DNA of 64,000 nt. Origin: PGYR01 sp041675005. Lineage in GTDB: Bacteria > Bacteroidota > Ignavibacteria > Kapaibacteriales > UBA2268. The position numbers and the translations under genes are program-made. Positions 8,544 through 16,127 of this stretch are shown piece after piece; positions within the stretch are counted from its first letter, which is position 1; each line of letters starts with the position of its first letter. The DNA lies in NCBI GenBank assembly GCA_041675005.1, contig JBAYUQ010000003.1:1-64000 (forward strand). Direction: 5' to 3'. The notes under the pieces were generated by a model. That model saw nothing but the letters and a program-made list of their open reading frames with translations, ran no database searches and was not told the origin of the DNA.

Positions 8544-9662
8544 ATGAAAAAAACAAAAAATAGTTTACTGCGTAAGTACCTAATATATAGTGTTTTAGTA
8601 CTACTGGTAGCAACCTTGCCAACTTACAACCTTGTTAGTAAGGAGATAAATAAGCCCTGGTTACAGGGTTTAGATGCTAATCAAGTATATGTTTTAGTTG
8701 AGTCTGACAATACTAAGGATATCACTGTTAATTACAGAATAAAAGGTGACGAAACCTATCAAGATATGACTTCGAGTACAAAATTCTACCGGAAAACGAA
8801 CTTCGGTGGCAACACTTATGTCCATAGAATATTACTAGATAACCTAGAATATGGTACTGAATACGAATATTGGATTGACAGCAACGAGAAATTCAAATTC
8901 AGAGTCCCGAATGAAGAGGGTGAATTCACTTTTGCAAATATGGGTGATAACCGCTCAGGTACAAAGTTTTGGAGAAAAGTCATCAAGAATATGGGAACCG
9001 AAAACCCAGATTTTATGATTTTCAACGGCGATTTGGCTTATAAAAAAGAGTATAACTACTGGATAGATGAATTTTTCGTTGCTGAAGCACAAACTGTGTT
9101 CACTCAATATCCATTCTATAACTCAACAGGCAACCACGAGAAATGGAACGAGAATACTCAAGCATTCACACAGTCCACTTCTATTAGCCAAGAAGCGAGG
9201 CCATACTACTCATTTGAGAGAGGCGATGCACTTTTTTTGATATTGAACACGGAAGTAGGGGTTGGCTCTAATAGCCAGCAATGGAAATTCGCAGAAGAAC
9301 AACTAAAGCACACAGACAAGAAGTGGAAAATCGTAGTATTCCACATACCTGCATACAGCTCTGGTGCACACGGCGAGAACAAAGCTATGAAGCTAATGAC
9401 CGAAAAAATATTCGAGAAGCAAGGAGTGCAGCTGATACTAACAGGGCATTCGCACTATTACCAACACAACTTAGTAAATGGCATACACCACATGGTAATT
9501 GGTGGTGGTGGCTCTGGACTCGCGACTCCTATAAAAGCAAGCTACACAGTAGAACAAGCTAAAAAATACCACCACGCTTTAGTGAACGTAAACTCCGAAA
9601 GAATAAAATTCACAGTCAAAGACATAGAGATGAATGTAATCGAAGACTTCGAGATAAAGTAG
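8544..9662 (+). CDS. Secreted calcineurin-like metallophosphoesterase (purple-acid-phosphatase-like)
   Basis: 372 residues. An N-terminal hydrophobic signal or anchor helix spans ~10-28. Next is a small fibronectin/PAP-type N-terminal domain (~45-122, ending EYGTEYEYWIDSNEKFKF), then a binuclear-metal phosphoesterase domain. Metal ligands are visible in order: MGDNRSG (133-139), NGDLAY (161-166), GNHEKW (196-201), VVFHIPAYSS and LTGHSHYYQH. It probably hydrolyses phosphomonoesters or diesters outside the cytoplasm; the substrate is unknown. It stands alone, followed by a 330-base repeat-bearing gap. Confidence 0.85.
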   Translation: MKKTKNSLLRKYLIYSVLVLLVATLPTYNLVSKEINKPWLQGLDANQVYVLVESDNTKDITVNYRIKGDETYQDMTSSTKFYRKTNFGGNTYVHRILLDNLEYGTEYEYWIDSNEKFKFRVPNEEGEFTFANMGDNRSGTKFWRKVIKNMGTENPDFMIFNGDLAYKKEYNYWIDEFFVAEAQTVFTQYPFYNSTGNHEKWNENTQAFTQSTSISQEARPYYSFERGDALFLILNTEVGVGSNSQQWKFAEEQLKHTDKKWKIVVFHIPAYSSGAHGENKAMKLMTEKIFEKQGVQLILTGHSHYYQHNLVNGIHHMVIGGGGSGLATPIKASYTVEQAKKYHHALVNVNSERIKFTVKDIEMNVIEDFEIK

Positions 9663-9695
9663 AGTGGCGTGGTAGAACAAATAATCCTGAAAATT

Positions 9696-9740
9696 CCCCT
9701 CTCGAGGGGTGGCCACGCCCTAGGCGTGGACGGGGTGGTT
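9696..9740. repeat. Double-hairpin intergenic repeat
   Basis: Hairpin 1 is CCCCT-CTCG-AGGGG (9696-9709). Hairpin 2 is CCACGCC-CTA-GGCGTGG (9713-9729), followed by ACGGGGTGGTT. A related CCCCTCTT..AAGAGGGG hairpin is at 60879-60906. It has the look of a REP-like dispersed element rather than a terminator, because no T-run follows. Confidence 0.6.
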
Positions 9741-9974
9741 AATTATGGCTACTAATATTGAACTGCTCTGCATTACTTCTGGACTCTTCACTTCGTTTTG
9801 AGTGACGAGAACTTAGTGACCTCTGTGTAAAAATAAGTAAATCTAAGGTAGTCACGCTCTTCTAGCCCTCGCTTTGACACATTCATAATTAATCCGAGAA
9901 ACAGGAAATAAATCAATTCAACCATCTTATAAATACAAAAAGTAATTATTGGACTTCTTCTAAAAACAATTTCT

Positions 9975-9982
9975 TATATTTG
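9975..9982 (+). promoter_or_regulatory. Bacteroidota-type promoter (-7 box) of the aminotransferase
   Basis: TATATTTG matches the TAnnTTTG consensus, with a TTG about 23 bases upstream. Transcription would begin near 9989. That leaves almost no leader for an ATG at 9995 but a normal one for the ATG at 10034. Confidence 0.55.
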
Positions 9983-9994
9983 TAGTCTTTCGTT

Positions 9995-11236
9995 ATGACT
10001 AATAATAACAATATTACCTTAAGGAAAATAATAATGATAAACCCGATTATTCCTGCTTTCAGAACGCATAATATACATTATGCTATTCGTGATATTATTT
10101 TACTGGCTCAAGGTGTAGCCAAAACAGGTATGGAGATGCACTACCTGAATATAGGCGATCCTAACGTTTATGATTTTGATACTCCACGTCATCTAATAGA
10201 GAGCGTTGTAGAGGCACTTAATAGCCGTAAGAATGGTTACGCACCTTCTTCGGGTATTCCTGAAGCTATTGAGGCAGTTCGCAAAGATGCCGAAGAGAGA
10301 AAAGGTATAACAAACATACAAGATATATGCATAACTACTGGAGCTGCGGAAGCGATAGAGATTTGTCTTTCGGCATTGCTTAACAAAGGCGAAAACTTCC
10401 TAATGCCTACTCCGGGTTATCCGCTTTACAATGCAATAGAAGCTAAACTAGAGTTGGAACCAAATCCATATTATCTAGATGAGAGTAATGGTTGGTTACC
10501 CGACGTAGAAGACATAAAATCTAAAATAAATGACAAGACAAGAGCGATTGTACTTATCAATCCTAATAATCCGACTGGAGCAGTTTACCCTCGCGAGTTG
10601 CTAGAGCAAATAGTTGATATAGCTAGAGAACACGGTCTAATAATCTTCTCTGATGAGATATATGACAAGTTAATATTCGACGATGCAGAGATGGTTTCGA
10701 TAGCGTCTATCGATCCAACTTTACCATGTGTTACTTTTTCAGGAATGTCTAAAAACTATATGGCACCAGGCTTCCGTTTGGGATGGGGAATTATCTCGGG
10801 TAATAGTAGCTTAGTGAACGAATACGTAGAAGCTGTTAATAAAATGCTTCGTAGCCGAGTATCTGCTAACCACCCACTTCAATACTGTATCAAGCCAGCG
10901 CTTGAGGGCGACCAATCGCACGTAGAGGAATCAATCCGTAAGCTAGAATCACGTAGAAATTTGATGATGGATAAAGTTAGCAAGATAGATGGAATTGATT
11001 TAGTAGCCCCTCAAGGTGCATTCTACGCATTTCCGTCTATTGAAGTAGAGAATGATTGGCACTTTTGCGAAGAATTACTAAAAGCCACAGGCGTAGTCGT
11101 AGTCCCAGGTAGTGGATTCGGACAAAAGCCCGCGAGTTCGCACTTCCGTATAGTTATCTGCCCTACAGAAGATACTATAGATAAGGCGTTCACACTGATT
11201 GGCGATTTCTACAAACAGTATAGAAAGTACAATTAA
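9995..11236 (+). CDS. PLP-dependent class I aminotransferase (alanine-aminotransferase-like)
   Basis: A fold-type I aminotransferase. Numbered from base 9995, the Schiff-base lysine is Lys253 (FSGMSKNYMAPGFRLGW). Other signatures are ICITTGAAEAIE, MPTPGYPLYNA, LINPNNPTGAVY and IFSDEIYDK. The sequence most resembles glutamate-pyruvate (AlaA-type) transaminases. The first 13 residues (MTNNNNITLRKII) are unlike the family, and a promoter box at 9975 would leave this ATG almost leaderless. The start at base 10034 (MINPIIPAFRTHN, 400 residues) is therefore more likely. It sits next to dapB, but a strong terminator separates them, so a role as DapC is possible and not shown. Confidence 0.88.
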   Translation: MTNNNNITLRKIIMINPIIPAFRTHNIHYAIRDIILLAQGVAKTGMEMHYLNIGDPNVYDFDTPRHLIESVVEALNSRKNGYAPSSGIPEAIEAVRKDAEERKGITNIQDICITTGAAEAIEICLSALLNKGENFLMPTPGYPLYNAIEAKLELEPNPYYLDESNGWLPDVEDIKSKINDKTRAIVLINPNNPTGAVYPRELLEQIVDIAREHGLIIFSDEIYDKLIFDDAEMVSIASIDPTLPCVTFSGMSKNYMAPGFRLGWGIISGNSSLVNEYVEAVNKMLRSRVSANHPLQYCIKPALEGDQSHVEESIRKLESRRNLMMDKVSKIDGIDLVAPQGAFYAFPSIEVENDWHFCEELLKATGVVVVPGSGFGQKPASSHFRIVICPTEDTIDKAFTLIGDFYKQYRKYN

Positions 11237-11262
11237 AATTTATATATATTATTTCAGTCTAA

Positions 11263-11306
11263 AAAGATAAGCAAAAGTTCGAAATTTTGCTTATCTTTAT
11301 TTTTTT
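11263..11306 (+). terminator. Rho-independent terminator after the aminotransferase
   Basis: A perfect 14-bp stem (AAAGATAAGCAAAA / TTTTGCTTATCTTT) with an 8-base loop, followed by ATTTTTTT. An A-run precedes it, so it may also work on the opposite strand. Confidence 0.9.
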
Positions 11307-11333
11307 ATAATAGAACAAAAAACAAAGGCAAAC

Positions 11334-12089
11334 ATGACTAGTAAGTTACCAAGGTTAGCCATAGTCGGCTATGGTTCAATGGGCAGGGTAATTGAGAAAT
11401 TGGCAAAGGACAAGGGGTATATTATAACAGATATATTTGATTACGAAAACCCTATTAATCCCGATAAAGATTATGATTTTGATGTAGCAATAGATTTCAC
11501 TTATCCAGATTCAGTTATTGAGAATATAAAAATACTTTCGGCTAAAGGAAAAGCCGTAGTAGTAGGTACTACTGGATGGTATGATAGAATAAATGAGATG
11601 AATGACCTAGTAACTAAGAACGGCACGGCTTTAGTATGGGGCTCTAATTTCTCGGTTGGGGTACAGATGTACTTCAAAATAGTAAAATATGCATCTAAGC
11701 TAGTGAATTTCCTCGATTCTTATGACGTGATGGTACACGAGTTGCACCACAAACGTAAGAAAGACAGCCCAAGTGGAACTGCTGAGATAATGGCTAAGAT
11801 TATAACTAGTAACGTAGCTAGGAAAACCGGAACTGAGTTCAATGCTATAAACGGCGAAGTGGATAATAGTAAACTGCACGTATCTTCTACTCGTGGTGGT
11901 GAGATAACTGGGATTCATACTATGTACATAGACTCACTTGCGGATAGTATTGAGCTAACCCACAACGCTAAGAATAGGACTGGTTTTGCAATTGGCTCGC
12001 TTTTAGCTGCTAATTGGGTACACAACAAGCAAGGATTCTATTCTTTTGGTGAAATACTAACAGATATATGGGAAAACATCCCTGAATAG
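11334..12089 (+). CDS. dapB: 4-hydroxy-tetrahydrodipicolinate reductase
   Basis: 251 residues, normal for DapB. It reduces 4-hydroxy-tetrahydrodipicolinate with NAD(P)H, one step before the DapD reaction in diaminopimelate/lysine synthesis. Visible are the Rossmann nucleotide motif GYGSMGRVI (12-20), VVVGTTGWYD, WGSNFSVGVQM, and the catalytic signature ELHHKRKKDSPSGTA (136-150) with its His pair and substrate-binding Lys. It is preceded by the aminotransferase terminator and followed by the sigma-factor gene 47 bases on. Confidence 0.96.
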   Translation: MTSKLPRLAIVGYGSMGRVIEKLAKDKGYIITDIFDYENPINPDKDYDFDVAIDFTYPDSVIENIKILSAKGKAVVVGTTGWYDRINEMNDLVTKNGTALVWGSNFSVGVQMYFKIVKYASKLVNFLDSYDVMVHELHHKRKKDSPSGTAEIMAKIITSNVARKTGTEFNAINGEVDNSKLHVSSTRGGEITGIHTMYIDSLADSIELTHNAKNRTGFAIGSLLAANWVHNKQGFYSFGEILTDIWENIPE

Positions 12090-12136
12090 TAGTTTGGTTG
12101 TAACATTTTTTAATAATTATTGTTATTGTATAAGTA

Positions 12137-12709
12137 ATGGGTTCAAAACTTGACAAATATAGTGACCCGGAGCTGTTTGAGTTAGTACAATCTCAGGGTA
12201 AGTTGGCAGATAGTGCCTTTTCCGAGTTGTATGATAGACATTCTCCTCGAGTTTTCGCCTATTGCCGTCGGTTCCTTGGTAATAAAGAAGAAGCACAGGA
12301 TGTATTGCAAGAAGCTTTCATACGTTTGTATAAGAGCTCTAACAGCGACAGGGAGATGACTAACGTGCCGGCTTTTATATTGACGATCGCACGTAATTTG
12401 TGCGTGAATTCTCAGAAAAAGAAAAAGCCACTAGTCAGCTACGAAGACTATATGTTCGTCAGAGATAATAATAATGACGATAATGAGCTGTTAGACCTTA
12501 TAAAAATGGCAATGGAAACACTACCTGAAGAGTACAAAGAGGTATTCATACTCCGAGAGTACGAAGGACTATCTTACCAGGATATAGCTGACATTACTGA
12601 AACTTCTCTTAATAATGTTAAAGTTCGAATATACCGAGCTAAACAAAAGATTAAGGACATATTAGAACCATATTTGGTTGATTTGAATAAACACGAAAAA
12701 GATGAATAA
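12137..12709 (+). CDS. ECF-family RNA polymerase sigma factor
   Basis: 190 residues. A sigma-70 region 2 (~20-90: SAFSELYDRHSPRVFAYCRR, NKEEAQDVLQEAFIRLYK) is joined by a short linker to region 4 (~118-175: LPEEYKEVFILREYEGLSYQ, DIADITETSLNNVKVRIYRA). Regions 1.1 and 3 are missing, which defines the extracytoplasmic-function group. It presumably redirects RNA polymerase to envelope or stress promoters. Its 3' end overlaps the next gene, a membrane protein with an anti-sigma N-terminus, by 8 bases, the classic sigma/anti-sigma pair layout. No target promoter motif could be established. Confidence 0.93.
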   Translation: MGSKLDKYSDPELFELVQSQGKLADSAFSELYDRHSPRVFAYCRRFLGNKEEAQDVLQEAFIRLYKSSNSDREMTNVPAFILTIARNLCVNSQKKKKPLVSYEDYMFVRDNNNDDNELLDLIKMAMETLPEEYKEVFILREYEGLSYQDIADITETSLNNVKVRIYRAKQKIKDILEPYLVDLNKHEKDE

Positions 12710-13952
12710 CTTAACAAATAACGACTTCGAACTAATAACCCAACTACTTGATGGGGAATTGTCGAGCGAGCAAGCTGCTGAAGTCACTAAGATGATAGAA
12801 TCGAGCCCTGAGATGCAGGCAGAGATGGATCGACTAAGTGAAATAAGCAATGCTATACGCGAAGACGATGAAGAGTTCGTACCTCCCAAAAAAGCAAAGG
12901 ACAATGTGTTCCTTGCTTTAGGTATTCCGTTAGCTGTTAGTGCTCCTTCGTTGACTAGCATGTCATCTGAAATTGCTAATCTAATATCTATTGGAGCTGC
13001 GTTTACTGCTTCTTTACTTACTTTTACTATGTTCTATTCACTGAATGATGTAGATAGTAGTAATGTAGCTAGCAATTCAAATGTACCAATAGTTAGTTCT
13101 TACGAAAAAGCAAAAGACAATAATATAATCATCGAAGATGAGCCAATAGCTCTAGAAGTAGTAGAGGATTTATCTAATAGCACAAATAATTCTCCAATAA
13201 TTTCACCTAGTAATAGTATCGCAAATAGGACTACAGGTTATAACAATTCCGTGAATACTAGTTCTAGTAGTGCAAATGCTAATAACGATTTGTCTTTAAA
13301 CAATAATACAGTTGCTATTGAACGAACTAATAATGTAAGTGACAATTCAAGTATTATTGAAAACATTAATGAGAATAAAACACCAAATACTATTGATAAA
13401 AGAGACTTAGTCTCAGCTTGGGAAGCAAATATAATAACTTCGAGAAAGACAGGTATTCAAACTAATAATAGCATATTCCTAGAAGGAAATGCCCTTACTA
13501 GCAATGGACTGACTTATACTAGAGATTACTTGACTATAATCAGAACTAAAGCTACATCGAACAACCTAAACTCTGGTCAGTTTGACATTAGTTTCTTGAC
13601 TAATTACTTCGCTACAGACGTGAGAGGAATAATCTCAGCTGGACTATCTTGGTATGACCAAAACTCTAACCCAGATTTGAGAAGCCCTGTATTCGTAGGT
13701 GGTGGTATAGAATACACTCCGACATTCACTAGCTTGCTGGCTAACGGCTACTTCGACTCTTTCATAAATGGGCAGTTGTTCTTAGGTAGCAATCCATCGT
13801 ACAAGATGGAAGTGGGTATATCGACTACATTAGGTGGCGTGACAAATTTCCCAATAGTTATCGGCTATACAAGAAACTACGTTCGTGATTACCAATTCAT
13901 CCGTCAAGAGCTGAATGATGGATTATTCATAGGGACTGAGATTAGTTTCTAG
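12702..13952 (+). CDS. Membrane anti-sigma factor with a C-terminal barrel-like domain
   Basis: 416 residues. Residues 1-60 (FELITQLLDGELSSEQAAEV, SSPEMQAEMDRLSEIS) look like the helical anti-sigma domain seen in zf-HC2-type factors, but without the zinc His/Cys residues. One transmembrane helix follows (~92-114), then a ~120-residue Ser/Asn-rich linker (115-235). The last ~180 residues are beta-rich with alternating aromatic strands and end in a phenylalanine (GLFIGTEISF), like outer-membrane barrel proteins. It overlaps the sigma gene by 8 bases, so it very likely controls that sigma. The identity of the C-terminal domain is inference. Confidence 0.75.
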   Translation: MNNLTNNDFELITQLLDGELSSEQAAEVTKMIESSPEMQAEMDRLSEISNAIREDDEEFVPPKKAKDNVFLALGIPLAVSAPSLTSMSSEIANLISIGAAFTASLLTFTMFYSLNDVDSSNVASNSNVPIVSSYEKAKDNNIIIEDEPIALEVVEDLSNSTNNSPIISPSNSIANRTTGYNNSVNTSSSSANANNDLSLNNNTVAIERTNNVSDNSSIIENINENKTPNTIDKRDLVSAWEANIITSRKTGIQTNNSIFLEGNALTSNGLTYTRDYLTIIRTKATSNNLNSGQFDISFLTNYFATDVRGIISAGLSWYDQNSNPDLRSPVFVGGGIEYTPTFTSLLANGYFDSFINGQLFLGSNPSYKMEVGISTTLGGVTNFPIVIGYTRNYVRDYQFIRQELNDGLFIGTEISF

Positions 13953-13976
13953 ACATAAGAAAAATTAAAAAAAATG

Positions 13977-14012
13977 AATCCGAATATTAGAGATAGTATT
14001 CGGATTTTTTTA
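13977..14012 (+). terminator. Rho-independent terminator of the sigma/anti-sigma operon
   Basis: AATCCGAATATT / AGTATTCGGATT stem (about 12 bp) with a short loop, followed by seven T. It lies 25 bases after the stop codon. Confidence 0.85.
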
Positions 14013-14166
14013 TTTTTATTGATGAACATCATTTATTATTAATTTTAGTGTATTAATAATGTGGTAGCAAGCGTTTGAAAAGGTGTTAGTAAGTTATAGA
14101 ATACTTATTGATGTACAATTAAATAAAAAATAATTTTAATTAATTTTAAGTACGGGGAAATAAAGT

Positions 14167-14175
14167 TATTTTTGC
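14167..14175 (+). promoter_or_regulatory. Bacteroidota-type promoter of the first secreted paralogue
   Basis: TATTTTTGC matches TAnnTTTGC exactly, 37 bases before the ATG. The region upstream is very A+T-rich, and I could not fix a -33 TTG. Confidence 0.55.
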
Positions 14176-14211
14176 GAAGATATATAATTACAACAAATAA
14201 AGTGTGTCATA

Positions 14212-15003
14212 ATGAAAAATTTATTTATTTATATAACGCTACTTATTACTGCAACTACTCTGGGCTATTCTCTAGCTCCAGTTACTGTTGTACTCAATAA
14301 TGATGGCGATAACATAACAGCCCAGCTAAATGATTACTCAACTGGTTCAGCAGTTCCCGTGGGTAATATTGGTGCAATTACAGTGCCCACTATTACTCCT
14401 AATGGGTCTGGCTATTCATCATTTGTAGTAGGTGAAGGTGACCCTGATTGGGGAAGTATATCATCAACCAAAGTCAACAGTAATGTAATTTTGGATGTCT
14501 ATGATGGTACTACTCTAGTAGCTCAATTCAGATTGGATGAACTACAAGAAATTACAGCTCGTAATGAAAGATTACCATCAGATGTTACTGTTGGAGATGA
14601 GTTAAAGGTAGAAGGAGGATCAACATTCGAAGGTGATGCAACATTCGAAGGAGAAGCAACGTTTGAAGGTGGAACTACATTCGAAGGACAATTAGAAGTA
14701 ACGGGCGTATTCGTTCAAGCTTCAAATGAGTTTACTGATTCTGTAGAAATAGGTGATATTACATCTAATATTATGATTTTCGTTGGTGATGAAGATGTAG
14801 TTATTGAAGACGAAAGTTTCAGTGCAGATTTAGTTAACGGTGCTACTTATACTATTATCAATAATGGTACTGGACAAAATAATCCTTCTTTATCGTTTGA
14901 TTTAGATAATGGATATGCTTGGATTAGTCGATATCAAGCTGTCACAATTATCAAGTTAGGTGGTAAACTCTATATAGTTTCTCAACCTGGATTTGGTGGA
15001 TAG
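14212..15003 (+). CDS. Secreted protein, paralogue family member 1, with TFEG repeats
   Basis: 263 residues with a Sec signal peptide (MKNLFIYITLLITATTLGYS). No named family recognised. It is clearly homologous to the genes at 15314 and 59669. Shared features are an N-terminal beta domain starting LAPVTVVLNNDGDN, a GEGDPDWG motif, the block LVAQFRLDEL (~95-105), and a C-terminal domain with LTSNIM-like and YTIINNGTGQ motifs. Residues ~124-150 carry four to five tandem TFEG units (TFEGDATFEGEATFEGG), absent from the other copies. The N-terminal pattern (W, then an alternating V strand, then Q-rLDEL) recalls the stalk-attachment domain of Bacteroidota fibre proteins. That is inference. Confidence 0.8.
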   Translation: MKNLFIYITLLITATTLGYSLAPVTVVLNNDGDNITAQLNDYSTGSAVPVGNIGAITVPTITPNGSGYSSFVVGEGDPDWGSISSTKVNSNVILDVYDGTTLVAQFRLDELQEITARNERLPSDVTVGDELKVEGGSTFEGDATFEGEATFEGGTTFEGQLEVTGVFVQASNEFTDSVEIGDITSNIMIFVGDEDVVIEDESFSADLVNGATYTIINNGTGQNNPSLSFDLDNGYAWISRYQAVTIIKLGGKLYIVSQPGFGG

Positions 15004-15032
15004 TACATTATTTTAGAGATTTAAGTATTCAA

Positions 15033-15066
15033 AATCCTATCTGTTTTGCAGGTGGGATTTTTTTTT
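15033..15066 (+). terminator. Rho-independent terminator of paralogue 1
   Basis: AATCCTATCTG / CAGGTGGGATT stem (11 pairs, two of them G-T) followed by nine T. It is nearly the same sequence as the terminator of the next paralogue. Confidence 0.85.
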
Positions 15067-15267
15067 GATAAAAAGTGTTAATCAAAAATAATATAAAAAT
15101 ATGTTAAACTATTTTTCCCATATATTAAATATATTTAATAGACTATCTGACGTGGTGTAAGCTAGTTATGCTAGATTCAAAGATACTTATATGAAGTTAT
15201 CTCCTTTGTTACGTGTTATTAAGCATTTAATTAATAAATATTAATTGCATTAAATAAAATTTTGATA

Positions 15268-15275
15268 TACTTTTG
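15268..15275 (+). promoter_or_regulatory. Bacteroidota-type promoter of the second secreted paralogue
   Basis: TACTTTTG matches TAnnTTTG, with TTG at 15245-15247 (20-base spacing). The expected start of transcription (~15282) lies past an upstream ATG at 15281. This supports the ATG at 15314 as the real start. Confidence 0.55.
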
Positions 15276-15313
15276 GATATATGTTTATAAAACAACTTAA
15301 TAGGAGATATCTT

Positions 15314-15982
15314 ATGAAAAGAATTTTGATTTTTATTTCGCTTCTAGTTGCTGCTACTTCACTGGCGTATTCACTTGCACCGGTAACTGTAGTACTCAAC
15401 AATGATGGCGATAATCTAACTGTTCGTTTTAGTGATTATACTAATGGCACACCTATCCCAATTGACAGTGGAGGAGTTCGAACGATTCCAACACAAACAC
15501 CAAATGCATCTGGTACTTGTTCATTTGTAGTAGGGGAAGGAGATCCAGATTGGGGTAATATACCACCTTCAAGAGTCAATAGCTATGTTTTAATTGAAGT
15601 GTTTGATAATGGATCTTTAGTAGCTCAATTCAGATTAGACGAACTAATACAAGATGCCGCTCAGAATGAGCATCTTCCTTCTGGAGTAGAGTTAGGCGGT
15701 CCTATAGTATATGCAGATGGTACTTTTTATGATCAGTATAGTTTAGCTAATTTAACTTCTAACATTATGGTATATACTGGTTATGGCTCATCCATAGTAG
15801 AGGCTGATTTCAGTTCTTCATTAGTTAATAGATCGCAATACACAATTATAAATAGTGGTACTGGTCAATTAGATATTCAATTGAATAGTCGTCCTGCACC
15901 ACCAGTTACTGTACCTGTTGGTCAAACTGTAACATTGATTAGACTAAATAATAATCTATATTTTATTACATTACCGCAATAA
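15314..15982 (+). CDS. Secreted protein, paralogue family member 2
   Basis: 222 residues from the ATG at 15314, which has AGGAGA 8-13 bases upstream and gives a clean signal peptide (MKRILIFISLLVAATSLAYS) aligned with paralogue 1. An upstream in-frame ATG at 15281 would add 11 residues and sits at the predicted transcription start, so it is rejected. It shares with paralogue 1 LAPVTVVLNNDGDN, FVVGEGDPDWGNI, SLVAQFRLDEL and YTIINSGTGQ, but lacks the TFEG repeat block. It is a tandem duplicate, including its terminator. Function unknown; envelope or extracellular. Confidence 0.82.
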   Translation: MKRILIFISLLVAATSLAYSLAPVTVVLNNDGDNLTVRFSDYTNGTPIPIDSGGVRTIPTQTPNASGTCSFVVGEGDPDWGNIPPSRVNSYVLIEVFDNGSLVAQFRLDELIQDAAQNEHLPSGVELGGPIVYADGTFYDQYSLANLTSNIMVYTGYGSSIVEADFSSSLVNRSQYTIINSGTGQLDIQLNSRPAPPVTVPVGQTVTLIRLNNNLYFITLPQ

Positions 15983-16009
15983 ATTATTTTTAATACAGTA
16001 CAATTTCAC

Positions 16010-16040
16010 AATCCCATCTGATTCAGGTGGGATTTTTTTT
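16010..16040 (+). terminator. Rho-independent terminator of paralogue 2
   Basis: AATCCCATCTG / CAGGTGGGATT stem (11 pairs, one G-T) with a 3-base loop and eight T. It is almost identical to the terminator at 15033. Confidence 0.88.
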
Positions 16041-16086
16041 GATACTAGTAATTCATAGTTTTTTCCCCTTTAACAATAAAAATAAT

Positions 16087-16094
16087 TATATTTG
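16087..16094 (+). promoter_or_regulatory. Bacteroidota-type promoter of the cysS operon
   Basis: TATATTTG, a full TAnnTTTG match, 34 bases before the cysS ATG and just after the preceding terminator. No clear TTG is seen at -33. Confidence 0.55.
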
Positions 16095-16127
16095 GGATTG
16101 TGGAATTTTACGAATTCAAGAAAATAA

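Larger units (their letters stand above)
9663..9994. other. Gene-free spacer with dispersed palindromic repeats and a promoter
   Basis: No coding frame is supported. It holds two adjacent hairpins (9696-9729), a copy of a short element CTGGACTCTTCACTTCGTTT..GAGTGACG (9779-9807) that recurs at 27657 and 36130, and at its end a promoter for the aminotransferase. Confidence 0.7.
15004..15313. other. A+T-rich spacer between the tandem paralogues
   Basis: It holds the paralogue 1 terminator and, at its 3' end, the paralogue 2 promoter. Between them (~15067-15240) is very A+T-rich DNA in which I see no gene or clear repeat. Confidence 0.6.

Noticed and set aside
9995..11236. Calling the aminotransferase dapC because dapB is next
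   Set aside because: A strong terminator lies between them, and the motifs fit general alanine-type transaminases equally well or better.
12090..12136. TTGTAAC motif before the sigma-factor gene as an autoregulated ECF promoter
   Set aside because: A similar GTAACATT appears before hslV, but two loose matches in A+T-rich DNA are not enough to define a motif.
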